The notes under the pieces: generated by a model
The model's input: the letters and a program-made list of their open reading frames with translations, nothing else
The model's database searches: none
Told to the model about the DNA's origin: nothing
NCBI RefSeq assembly: GCF_001431465.1
Contig: NZ_LDJJ01000006.1
Coordinates: forward strand, 1-64,000
Source of the DNA: Stenotrophomonas terrae
Lineage (GTDB): Bacteria > Pseudomonadota > Gammaproteobacteria > Xanthomonadales > Xanthomonadaceae
Length of the DNA stretch: 64,000 nt
Direction: 5' to 3'
Shown here: positions 25,278 through 32,877 of the stretch, piece after piece
Numbering within the stretch: the stretch's first letter is position 1
How the letters are laid out: the number at the start of each line of letters is the position of its first letter
Position numbers and translations under genes: made by a program

Positions 25278-25429
25278 AGGGTAGCAAAAGCCGCGCTTCA
25301 GGTTTTATCCCAAGCCCACTTCAAGGCCCTCAATTGCCGCCAAGCCACTGGATTGCCTACGGTTTACCCAGAGCATCAGGGCAGCAACCGGTACGGACAT
25401 TCAGTCGGTAGCCCGCGCCGGTGGCAAGC

Positions 25430-26152
25430 TTACTGCAGGCTGGTCTGCACCACCTCAACCCGGATGCCGGCATCGGCCATGGCCTGGTTGGCAGCCGCCA
25501 GCTTCAGCCGCATGTCCTTGCGGAAGCACTGGTCGATGGCGTGCTCTATCTCCGGCTCGCGTGCCATCAGCGTGCGCAGCGCATGCCGCTCCAGCGCCAG
25601 GTAGCGCGTCGGCTTGGCGGTGACGACCGTTGCCGTGGCCGGCATGTCAGTCAGCACGCTGATCTCGCCGGACAGGGCGCCGGCACCACACCAGCCCACC
25701 ACCACGTCGTTCACCACCACCGCCACCTCGCCGCTGGCGATGAACAGCATGTGGCTGGCCTGTTCACCGTGCCGTATCAACACCTCCCCTGCGTCAGCCT
25801 CGCACCACTGGCCCAGGTCCAGCACCCGCCGCGCCTGCGCCGGCTCGACCAAGGGCAGCACCGCCTCGCGGAAGCGGCGTTCCTCAACGGAAAAATGGCT
25901 GATGCGGTTGCGGTAGGCCTGCAATGACAACTGGCCCACATTGACCGCCACGAAGATGACCTCCCAGGTTGCACTGACGTAGTCGGAGATCATCACCGAG
26001 TAGGTGATGCTGAGCAGCCCGGACCCTACCGCCAAGCTGCGCAGCCACATCATGCGCGTCATCAGCATCGACAGGATCAACAACAGATAGCTGGCGTGGC
26101 CAACCATGCCGTCAAGCGAAAGGGCGGATTGGAAAAAGCTGTTCAGGTCCAT
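25430..26152 (-). CDS. Popeye-like membrane protein with cyclic-nucleotide-binding domain
   Basis: The product has 240 residues. Three hydrophobic segments (about 16-33, 35-55, 60-78) come first, followed by a CRP-type cNMP-binding beta-roll at about 110-215. Readable core elements are EVLIRHGEQASHMLFIASGEVAVVV, the phosphate-binding-cassette position GALSGEISVLTDMPATATVV, and a closing helix. The cassette has G-E-I-S and an A-T-A-T end, where canonical CRP has RSA, so ligand binding may be altered. Membrane segments plus a cNMP domain are the architecture of Popeye-domain proteins. ATG at 26152 was chosen; the frame is open to 26323. It is divergent from the PAS-GGDEF gene. Confidence 0.75.
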   Translation of the reverse strand: MDLNSFFQSALSLDGMVGHASYLLLILSMLMTRMMWLRSLAVGSGLLSITYSVMISDYVSATWEVIFVAVNVGQLSLQAYRNRISHFSVEERRFREAVLPLVEPAQARRVLDLGQWCEADAGEVLIRHGEQASHMLFIASGEVAVVVNDVVVGWCGAGALSGEISVLTDMPATATVVTAKPTRYLALERHALRTLMAREPEIEHAIDQCFRKDMRLKLAAANQAMADAGIRVEVVQTSLQ

Positions 26153-26436
26153 GCGCGGAGCATGGGACAAGCCCTGCCCGCCCGCAATCAGCGAGTTCAA
26201 GCAGGCCGTACCGGAACCCACAGGCCGCGTGCCCCTGCCAGTGCCCGGCGGTAAATACCCACTATGGCCGTGACCAAGCATGGTCACTGCGGGGTGCCCT
26301 GCGGCCCCGCCAATCCGCCCCACCCCGCCTTAGCAGGCTGCAAACATCCGCAATCCAGGGGTGTGGGCCGCCGCCTGACAGACGCTGTAATCTGGACACC
26401 GCATAATCCCTGCCCTCGCTTTCGCCACACGCCTTC

Positions 26437-27327
26437 ATGCCTTTCAAGCTGCCACCGCTGGGTGAGGTACTGGATCTGCTGCCCGACGCGGTATGCATGG
26501 TTGCGCCCGACGGCGAGCTGCTGTTGGTCAACGCCGCATTCGAAACCATCTTCGGCTACAGCCCCGCCGAAGCAATCGGCAGGCAGATCATGGAGCTGGT
26601 GCACCCGGATGATCGCGCCGCCACCGAGCAGTCGGCGCAGGATGCGATGGAAGGCCGGCCGCGTTCAAATTTCCGCAATCGCTATATCCGCAAGGATGGC
26701 AGTGTCGTCGACATCCAATGGTCGGCCAAATGGCTGCCCGAGTATGGCATTCGCATCGGGGTTGGCCACGAGGTAACCGCCTTGCGTGGCATCGAGCGCC
26801 AGTTGGAGCACCTGGCCAGCCACGACGCGCTCACCGGCCTGCCCAACCGCTACCACCTGCGACGCGAACTGGAAGCCGCGCTGGCGCGCGCGACATGCAG
26901 CGCCGAAGGCCTGGCGCTGCTTTATATCGACCTGGACGGTTTCAAGGCCGCCAACGATCGCTATGGGCATGAAGCAGGCGACCGCCTGCTGCGCGATGCA
27001 GCCCGGCAACTGCGCGACGGCCTGCGCCAGAACGATCTGATCGCCCGCGTCGGCGGCGACGAATTCGTCGCCGTATTGCCTGCCTGTGCCAGCCGCGACG
27101 ACGCCTTGACCATTGCTGCCGCCCTGCGTGCACGGCTGGCGCTGCTGGAAAGCCTGGGCAGCGACACGCCGCAGATCGACGCCAGCGTCGGGGTAGCGTG
27201 CTTCCCGGCCGACGGCGACGATGTGGACGCGTTGCTGCGCCACGCCGATGCCGCCATGTACGCCGCCAAAGCAAAGAAGCGTCTGGGCGATAGGCCTTCC
27301 GATCCGTTCCTGGAGCCCGTGTCTTGA
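26437..27327 (+). CDS. Soluble PAS-GGDEF diguanylate cyclase
   Basis: The product has 296 residues. A PAS domain (about 10-120: LLPDAVCMVAPDGELLLVNAAFE, HPDDR, RYIRKDGSVVDIQW) is joined to a GGDEF domain (about 130-290). GGDEF is intact (RVGGDEFVAVLP) and RQND five residues before it is the RxxD inhibitory site. There are no membrane segments. It should make c-di-GMP, controlled by a cytosolic signal sensed by PAS. It is divergent from the Popeye-like gene with 284 bases between, suggesting shared control. Confidence 0.92.
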   Translation: MPFKLPPLGEVLDLLPDAVCMVAPDGELLLVNAAFETIFGYSPAEAIGRQIMELVHPDDRAATEQSAQDAMEGRPRSNFRNRYIRKDGSVVDIQWSAKWLPEYGIRIGVGHEVTALRGIERQLEHLASHDALTGLPNRYHLRRELEAALARATCSAEGLALLYIDLDGFKAANDRYGHEAGDRLLRDAARQLRDGLRQNDLIARVGGDEFVAVLPACASRDDALTIAAALRARLALLESLGSDTPQIDASVGVACFPADGDDVDALLRHADAAMYAAKAKKRLGDRPSDPFLEPVS

Positions 27328-27362
27328 TGTAGTTGGCTGCTGCTCGGCAGCCAGTGCCAGCC

Positions 27363-27716
27363 TCAGTGCTTCACCTCGGCCTGGAAGGTCGAGACCCGAT
27401 TTCCCATTGCGATGATCTCATCGGCATTCAGCCCGGCAATCCTGTCCTTGATCCTGGCGATGCTAGGGTGCTGCAGCTCAGGATTGCCTGCGACCTCATA
27501 CGCCGAGTTCACTCCGGCCAGATTGATCTGAAGCATGGCCACCAGCAGTTGCTGCTGCTTCTCTCGGCTGACCGATTCCGTCATCCGTTTCCAACTGGAT
27601 TTCGCGGATGCATCCGACGAGGCGTCCAAACGAATGGACTCCCCGGCCTGGACGCCAGCCACGGCCAGAAATCCAATCAGAAATACCGCTAAAGAACATG
27701 TTTTCACGGGATGCAC
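27363..27716 (-). CDS. Small secreted protein, function unknown
   Basis: The product has 117 residues. A signal peptide (LAVFLIGFLAVAGVQA) is followed by a short helical domain: IRLDASSDASAKSSWKRMTESV, then REKQQQLLVAMLQI and LNADEIIAMG. This pattern resembles the small periplasmic proteins grouped as DUF6694, but I cannot confirm that. It may be periplasmic. The start at 27716 has only a weak upstream purine run. It lies between the PAS-GGDEF gene (converging) and the MBL lipoprotein gene on the same strand. Confidence 0.7.
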   Translation of the reverse strand: MHPVKTCSLAVFLIGFLAVAGVQAGESIRLDASSDASAKSSWKRMTESVSREKQQQLLVAMLQINLAGVNSAYEVAGNPELQHPSIARIKDRIAGLNADEIIAMGNRVSTFQAEVKH

Positions 27717-27754
27717 CTCAAGGTCTGGCGACCGAGCCTAGCCACATTAAACCA

Positions 27755-28726
27755 CTACTTCCACGGCATTTCGCCCTTGGCTACCTTCGCGCTGAGTTGC
27801 AAGGATGCCTCCCCTTCAAGTCCCGGATAACGCTGCTGCATGGCGGAGATCAAGGCCTTGGAATCCTTGGCCTTTGCGCTTTCTTCATCAAAAGCCCGGA
27901 TGTAGCCGGCGGTGAAATTCACCGCATCCAGATCCTGCGCCGCGCCATCGGCGTAGTGGCCGGGGATCACCCGCGCCGGGGCAAGATCCTTGATCTGCTG
28001 CAGGGCCGCCAGCCATGCCTGATGCGATTGCGGTGTCTGCGTGTCGGCCATGAATACATGCGAGCCGGCATCCACCAGCACCCCGCCCATCACCGTCCTG
28101 ATCGAGGGTACCCACAACGCGGTACGTTCGGGGCTGGCACCGGCCAGGCCAATAACCTTCAGCGCCTGCCCTTCCAACTGCAGTGTGTCGCCCTGCAGCG
28201 GCGACGGCACCAGCAGCTGCTTGGGCGCGTTGGCGCCCAGCTGCGGCCCCCAGATTTTGAGCTTGTCATCCTTGCTGGCCTGGATATGCGCGATGGTCTG
28301 CGGCGTGGCCAGGATCTGCGCATCGGGGAACGCCGCGTGCAGCGTCTCCAGCCCGAAATAGAAATCGGGATCGCCGTGACTGATGTAGATCGTGGTCAGC
28401 TTCTTGCCGGAGGCCTTGATCATCTCCACCAGCTTGGCCGCATCGGCAGTGGAAAACTGCGCATCCACCAGCACCGCATCACGCGCACCGGTCAGCAGCT
28501 CGGAGGACACCGCGAAGATGCCGCTTTGGCCAGGGTTGAATACAGCCACCTGCAAGGGCTGCTGTGTACCGTCGCGTGTAGCCGGCGTGGCCGCTGCTGG
28601 CGCTGCCGTTACCGCGCCTGCCGCAGGTTGCGTCGCCGCGTCCTGCTTCGCGCACGCGGACAATGCAGCCAACACTGCAGCAGCGCCCAGCACGTGGCGT
28701 ATCGACATCTTGCGTGTATCCATCAT
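27755..28726 (-). CDS. MBL-fold lipoprotein with variant metal site
   Basis: The product has about 323 residues. A lipoprotein signal (VLGAAAVLAALSAC) and a Pro/Ala-rich linker precede a metallo-beta-lactamase fold. The usual H-x-H-x-D-H motif reads HGDPDF (IYISHGDPDFYFGLE), so the second and third His positions are Asp and Phe. Later His in VIPGHY is kept. GASPERTALW and VLVDAGSHVFMADTQ follow the fold. Related proteins with HGDPD(F/Y) occur elsewhere, as far as I recall, so this may be a distinct subfamily. ATGATG at 28726/28723 with ACGGAGAG upstream sets the start. The substrate is unknown. Confidence 0.8.
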   Translation of the reverse strand: MMDTRKMSIRHVLGAAAVLAALSACAKQDAATQPAAGAVTAAPAAATPATRDGTQQPLQVAVFNPGQSGIFAVSSELLTGARDAVLVDAQFSTADAAKLVEMIKASGKKLTTIYISHGDPDFYFGLETLHAAFPDAQILATPQTIAHIQASKDDKLKIWGPQLGANAPKQLLVPSPLQGDTLQLEGQALKVIGLAGASPERTALWVPSIRTVMGGVLVDAGSHVFMADTQTPQSHQAWLAALQQIKDLAPARVIPGHYADGAAQDLDAVNFTAGYIRAFDEESAKAKDSKALISAMQQRYPGLEGEASLQLSAKVAKGEMPWK

Positions 28727-28999
28727 CACTCTCCGTTCGCCCTTGCTGGGGCACGACACCATGCGAGATTGCCGGTGGGCGGAGTCGCAGTACCACCGCT
28801 GCCAGCAACGATGCCAATGCTGACCATGGCGTCGTTATCGGCATGTAAAACACGCCATTTCTTACTCAGCCGTACCCGGCACACGGTGCCGGCAGCCAGC
28901 ACTGCATGCAAGACACAGTTCAAACCCGGGCAAAGTACCAGCACCCGCAAGCGCACGCTAAGCTGCCCGGACCTGCCCCTGGCCCGGATGCGAATACCC

Positions 29000-30544
29000 A
29001 TGAGCCGCAAGTTCAAGCAAGGCATTTCCCATATCCGATGGTCGTTGCTGGTAATACTGGCGACCGGTTTCATCGGCCCCGTTCTCGCCTCCGATCCGCG
29101 CCAGGAAATCGACGATGCCTTGACGCACGGCCTGCGCCCTGCGGTGTTGCCTCTGCAAGCCCCGCTCCCTCACTGGTCACTTGCAGAACGCATGGCACAG
29201 CACAGCGTTCCGGGTACGTCGGTGGCTGTGATCCGTGATGGCAAGCTCGTCTATGCGCGTGGCTTCGGCACACGCCAGGCGGGCAGCAACGACCCGGTGG
29301 ATGCGGACACCTTGTTCTCGGTGGGCTCGGTAAGCAAGGTCGTCACCGCCGCGGTCACCTTGCGCGAGGTCGCCGACGGCAAGCTTAACCTGGACCGCAG
29401 CGTCAACGGCTATCTGCACTCCTGGAAGATCCCCGCCGGCGCCGGCGTCGATCCGGACACAATCAGCCTGCGGATGTTGATGTCGCATACCGCAGGCTTG
29501 GGCGTGTGGGGCTTTGAGGACTACCAACCCGGCGAAACACTGCCTACCCTGCTGCAGACATTGAACGGCGAATCGCCGGCAAAGAACGCAGCGGTACGCA
29601 TCCAGTTTCCTCCGGGCAGCCGCATGCTGTATTCCGGTGGCGGCGTCACCATCGAGCAACTGCTGCTGCAGGACACCAGCGGCAAATCGTTCGCGCAACT
29701 GGCGGACGAACGCGTGTTTTCCCCGGTCGGCATGTCACGCAGCACCTTCATCAACCCGCTTCCCGCCGACACCCGCAATGTTGCCCATGCACACGACAAA
29801 AAGGGCCAAGCCACAGCCCTGCCCAGGGGCTGGGAAAGTTTTCCGGAGCAGGCTGCCTCCGGCCTTTGGACCAGTGCCAACGACCTGGGGCATTTCGTCG
29901 CGGCATTGCTCAGCGCCTATCGTGGCCAAGGCCCGTTTCTTCCCCAGTCCTTGGCCATTGCGATGATGACCGAGGTGGCACCCAGCCAACACGGGCTTGG
30001 CCCACGTCTGGAGGGCGAAGGCAGGTCCCGCGTGTTCCACCATGGCGGCAGCAATGACAGTTATCGCGCCTGGATCGAGGGCTACCCCGCCAGCGGCGAC
30101 GGCTTCGTAATCCTCACCAATGGTGCCAATGGCGCCAGGCTGGCGGCGGAGCTGCGCAATGCATTGACCGACCTCAGCGGCGACAACCAGGTCCTGCGCA
30201 CCATAGAGCTGCCGACCACAACCTTGGCCGATTTCGAAGGTGACTATCTACTGACCCCCGACCTGCCGGGCAGCGTCACCGGCAGCATGACCGGCTACTT
30301 CGACCACGATCGGTTCCGGGTGGCAGTGGCTGACGACACGCTCGTCGTGTCGCAGGCTGACGACAATCCACGCCGCTTGCAGCCGCTGACACCTACCCGC
30401 TTCGTCAACCCTGCTGGTGATGCCTCGCAACCGCGGTTCGAGTTCCTGCGCGGCGCAGACGGAAAGGTGCAGGGCCTGCGTGTGCAACGGGACGGCGGCC
30501 AACTGCACTTCCACAAGCTGCAAGGCAGTCCAAGCCAGCCCTGA
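29000..30544 (+). CDS. Beta-lactamase-like serine hydrolase (class C/PBP4* type)
   Basis: The product has 514 residues. A signal peptide (LLVILATGFIGPVLA) leads to a penicillin-binding transpeptidase-like fold: SVGSVSK (S-x-x-K nucleophile), YSGGGVTIEQLLL (Y-x-N-like position with Gly at the third place), and HHGGSND (the K-T-G equivalent HxG). A C-terminal extra domain (about 400-514) is beta-rich. Family members are esterases, D-amino peptidases or beta-lactamase relatives; a true beta-lactamase role cannot be claimed. ATG at 29000 (MSRKF) or 28988 (MRIPM) may start. It is divergent from the MBL gene. Confidence 0.82.
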   Translation: MSRKFKQGISHIRWSLLVILATGFIGPVLASDPRQEIDDALTHGLRPAVLPLQAPLPHWSLAERMAQHSVPGTSVAVIRDGKLVYARGFGTRQAGSNDPVDADTLFSVGSVSKVVTAAVTLREVADGKLNLDRSVNGYLHSWKIPAGAGVDPDTISLRMLMSHTAGLGVWGFEDYQPGETLPTLLQTLNGESPAKNAAVRIQFPPGSRMLYSGGGVTIEQLLLQDTSGKSFAQLADERVFSPVGMSRSTFINPLPADTRNVAHAHDKKGQATALPRGWESFPEQAASGLWTSANDLGHFVAALLSAYRGQGPFLPQSLAIAMMTEVAPSQHGLGPRLEGEGRSRVFHHGGSNDSYRAWIEGYPASGDGFVILTNGANGARLAAELRNALTDLSGDNQVLRTIELPTTTLADFEGDYLLTPDLPGSVTGSMTGYFDHDRFRVAVADDTLVVSQADDNPRRLQPLTPTRFVNPAGDASQPRFEFLRGADGKVQGLRVQRDGGQLHFHKLQGSPSQP

Positions 30545-30593
30545 GAAGCGCAGCACGTGCCATCATTCCGGCACCCTGTTGGAACTGCCGGTA

Positions 30594-31568
30594 ATGAGCA
30601 CCGAACACGAAGATCTGGAGCGCATCCACAACCATGCCTACGCAGCGGTGGACGATGGCCAACTCAACGATGCCACCTGCGCTTTCGACATATTGCTGCA
30701 GCACCATCCGGACAACCCGTTCTATCACTACATGCGCGGGCTGGCCTTGAAGTACCAGATGGACTGGGCCGGATCGCTGCGGGACAACCTGCGCGCCATC
30801 GAACTGTCCGACGAATTCGACCAGGCCCAGCATTGGAACGCGGCCATTGCCGCCACCGGTCTGGGCCAGTGGGCGACCGTGCGCGAGCTATGGGCCGCCT
30901 GCGACATTCCCCTTCCAGAAGGTGACGGCCCCATCGATGGTGACTTCGGCGTGGCGGTTGTGCGCCTGAACCCATGGAGCACCGGCGAGACGGTTTTCAT
31001 GCGCCGCATCGATCCGGTGCGCGCACGCATCCTCAATGTGCCACTGCCGGAAAGCGGCCACCGTTTCGGTGACATCGTGCTGCACGACGGCGCTGCCACC
31101 GGCTCACGCTTTGATGGCGAGCGCGAGGTGCATGTGTTCAACGAACTGGAGCGGCTGCTGCCGTCCGAGTTCCAGACCTTCGTGGTGTTCGTGCGAGCGC
31201 CCAGCCGCGAGGATATCGACGCACTACTGCGCGCGAGTGCGCCTGGCATCGGCTATGCCGAGGACTGGACCCAGAGCATCCGCCACTATTGCCTGCGCTG
31301 CAGCTACGGCGCGCCACACAATCATGCGCAGGTGCAGGATGAGAACCCGCAGTGGCAGACCGAGCGCAACCTCGGCATTGCCGCACAGAGCCACCTGTCG
31401 GTCGAGAAACTGTTGAAAGACTGGGTAGCCGGCCACCCGGACCGCCACCTGGATACGATTGAAACCCGCGAATGTGCACCTCTGGTACGCGAAGACGGCC
31501 ATGCCTGGTGGCTGTCGCCAGAGGCCGAAGACGAGGCTGAGGACGCGCAGGGCGACGAAGAGGAATAA
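30594..31568 (+). CDS. TPR-like cytoplasmic protein of unknown function
   Basis: The product has 324 residues. The first 110 residues are helical with two or three degenerate tetratricopeptide repeats (AYAAVDDGQLNDATCAFDILLQHHP, then YHYMRGLALKYQMDWAGSLR). The remaining part is an unrecognised alpha/beta domain with Cys at CLRC, and the tail is strongly acidic (EDEAEDAQGDEEE). No signal peptide is present. It begins 49 bases after the serine hydrolase stop and may be co-transcribed with it. The function is not known. Confidence 0.7.
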   Translation: MSTEHEDLERIHNHAYAAVDDGQLNDATCAFDILLQHHPDNPFYHYMRGLALKYQMDWAGSLRDNLRAIELSDEFDQAQHWNAAIAATGLGQWATVRELWAACDIPLPEGDGPIDGDFGVAVVRLNPWSTGETVFMRRIDPVRARILNVPLPESGHRFGDIVLHDGAATGSRFDGEREVHVFNELERLLPSEFQTFVVFVRAPSREDIDALLRASAPGIGYAEDWTQSIRHYCLRCSYGAPHNHAQVQDENPQWQTERNLGIAAQSHLSVEKLLKDWVAGHPDRHLDTIETRECAPLVREDGHAWWLSPEAEDEAEDAQGDEEE

Positions 31569-31582
31569 GCCGGGAGATTGGC

Positions 31583-31606
31583 GACGTGACGGCAGCCCGT
31601 CACGTC
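31583..31606. terminator. Hairpin between convergent genes
   Basis: A 10-base stem, GACGTGACGG against CCGTCACGTC, with loop CAGC lies between the ends of the TPR-like gene (plus) and the LD-carboxypeptidase gene (minus). There is no T tract, so factor-independent termination is uncertain. Confidence 0.5.
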
Positions 31607-31616
31607 ACTGCCGGCG

Positions 31617-32657
31617 TCACGCGCCGCTGAGTACCGGCTGCAACAACCGGAACGTCCCTGCATCGGCGTCCATCTCGACCTTGCCGCCGACCGGCACGAT
31701 GAACTGCTCCTTGATGTGGCCGATCATCGCCCCGCGATAGGCCGGGATCTTCAACGGCAGGATGTAGTCGTCGAAGATCTGGTCCAGGGTCAACGACCCA
31801 TAACCATCGCCCGGCGAGCAGTCGGTGCACTCACCGAAAATGAAACCGGCGATCTTGTCCAGTGCGCCCATCAGCTTCAAGGTGCTGAACATGCGGTCGA
31901 TGCGGTAAGGCGCCTCGGCCACGTCTTCCAGGAACAGGATCTTGCCGCTGAAATCCGGTAGGTACGGCGAACCTGCCAGCGCAGTGAGCACGGTCAGGTT
32001 GCCGCCGATCAACTCACCTTGCGCCCTGCCGCCACGGATGGTCAGCGTGCGGTTGTCACGCGGCACCAATTCGTCGTCACTTTCGCTGCGGTTCTGGTAC
32101 TGCATCAGCTCGCGCTTGAAGAACAGCTGATCAAACTGATCGACGTTGAAACGATTCCAGCTGCCCGCGCCGATCTGCCCATGGAAGGTGACCAGCCCGG
32201 TCTTGGCCTGGATGGCGCAATGCAGAGCGGTGATGTCCGAGTAACCCAGCAGCACCTTGGGATTGGCGCGGATGCGATCGTAGTCGAGCAGCGGCAGCAA
32301 GCGCGCCGCGCCGGAACCACCGCGTACACAGATGATGGCCTTGACCTGTTTGTCGCCGAACATGGCATTGAGGTCGCCAGCACGTTCGGCGTCGGTGCCG
32401 GCCAGATGACCATGGCGGGCGTCGTAGTGGGCACCGGTCTTGACCACGAAGCCCAGCGCTTCCATCGCCTCGCGTGCCAGCTGCAGACTGAGCCGCTCAC
32501 TGCTGGCCGAGGACGGACTCACAAGGCCAACCGTATCGCCCTTGTTGAGTCCCGCGGCAAGCAGTTGCCCGTGGGTGGCGGCAATTGCGCCCTGCATGCC
32601 GATCAGGGGCAATGCAGCCGCCACTGCCGCCCCACCGATGAAACGCCGTCTATCCAT
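31617..32657 (-). CDS. S66-family LD-carboxypeptidase with Tat-type signal
   Basis: The product has 346 residues. The N-terminus MDRRRFIGGAAVAAALPL has an RR-x-F-I twin-arginine-like signal. The S66 fold follows: VSPSSASSE, CVRGGSGAARLL, then the nucleophile Ser in LLGYSDITAL, the Glu in LFLEDVAEAPYRIDRM and the His in IGHIKEQ. The family removes the terminal D-Ala from murein tetrapeptides during wall recycling, but cytoplasmic LdcA has no export signal, so a periplasmic or other role is possible. SMAG repeats lie upstream, beyond which icmF ends. Confidence 0.85.
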   Translation of the reverse strand: MDRRRFIGGAAVAAALPLIGMQGAIAATHGQLLAAGLNKGDTVGLVSPSSASSERLSLQLAREAMEALGFVVKTGAHYDARHGHLAGTDAERAGDLNAMFGDKQVKAIICVRGGSGAARLLPLLDYDRIRANPKVLLGYSDITALHCAIQAKTGLVTFHGQIGAGSWNRFNVDQFDQLFFKRELMQYQNRSESDDELVPRDNRTLTIRGGRAQGELIGGNLTVLTALAGSPYLPDFSGKILFLEDVAEAPYRIDRMFSTLKLMGALDKIAGFIFGECTDCSPGDGYGSLTLDQIFDDYILPLKIPAYRGAMIGHIKEQFIVPVGGKVEMDADAGTFRLLQPVLSGA

Positions 32658-32706
32658 GTTGTTGCCTGTAACCGGGATGTTGGCCCAAGAGTAACAGCGG
32701 CCGACG

Positions 32707-32866
32707 GTAGAGCCGAGCCATGCTCGGCGGGGGCTTTACCGGGAAGGCCTCTGCCGAGCATGGCTCGGCACTACAGGTGGAGCGCTGCATGGTTTCTGGG
32801 TAGAGCCGAGCCATGCTCGGCTGGGCTCTACTGGGAAGGCCTCTGCCGAGCATGGCTCGGCACTAC
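32707..32866. repeat. Two SMAG (GTAG) dimers in tandem
   Basis: Two copies (32707-32774 and 32800-32866) each hold a forward GTAG-AGCCGAGCCATGCTCGGC unit and, after about 20 bases, an inverted unit ending GGCTCGGCACTAC. The copies are close to identical over most of their length. The overall form is a REP pair (BIME) of the S. maltophilia type. They lie between the LD-carboxypeptidase gene start and the icmF stop and may form stable hairpins in the icmF mRNA 3' end. Confidence 0.9.
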
Positions 32867-32877
32867 AGGTGGGGCGC

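Noticed and set aside
24294..25604. A 436-codon plus-strand frame over the acyltransferase
   Set aside because: It begins in a terminator and runs antisense to a gene with intact catalytic motifs.
32658..32877. CRISPR-like array from repeated GCCGAGC..GCTCGGC units
   Set aside because: Units alternate in orientation, spacers are not of constant length, and no cas genes are present; these are SMAG/REP elements.
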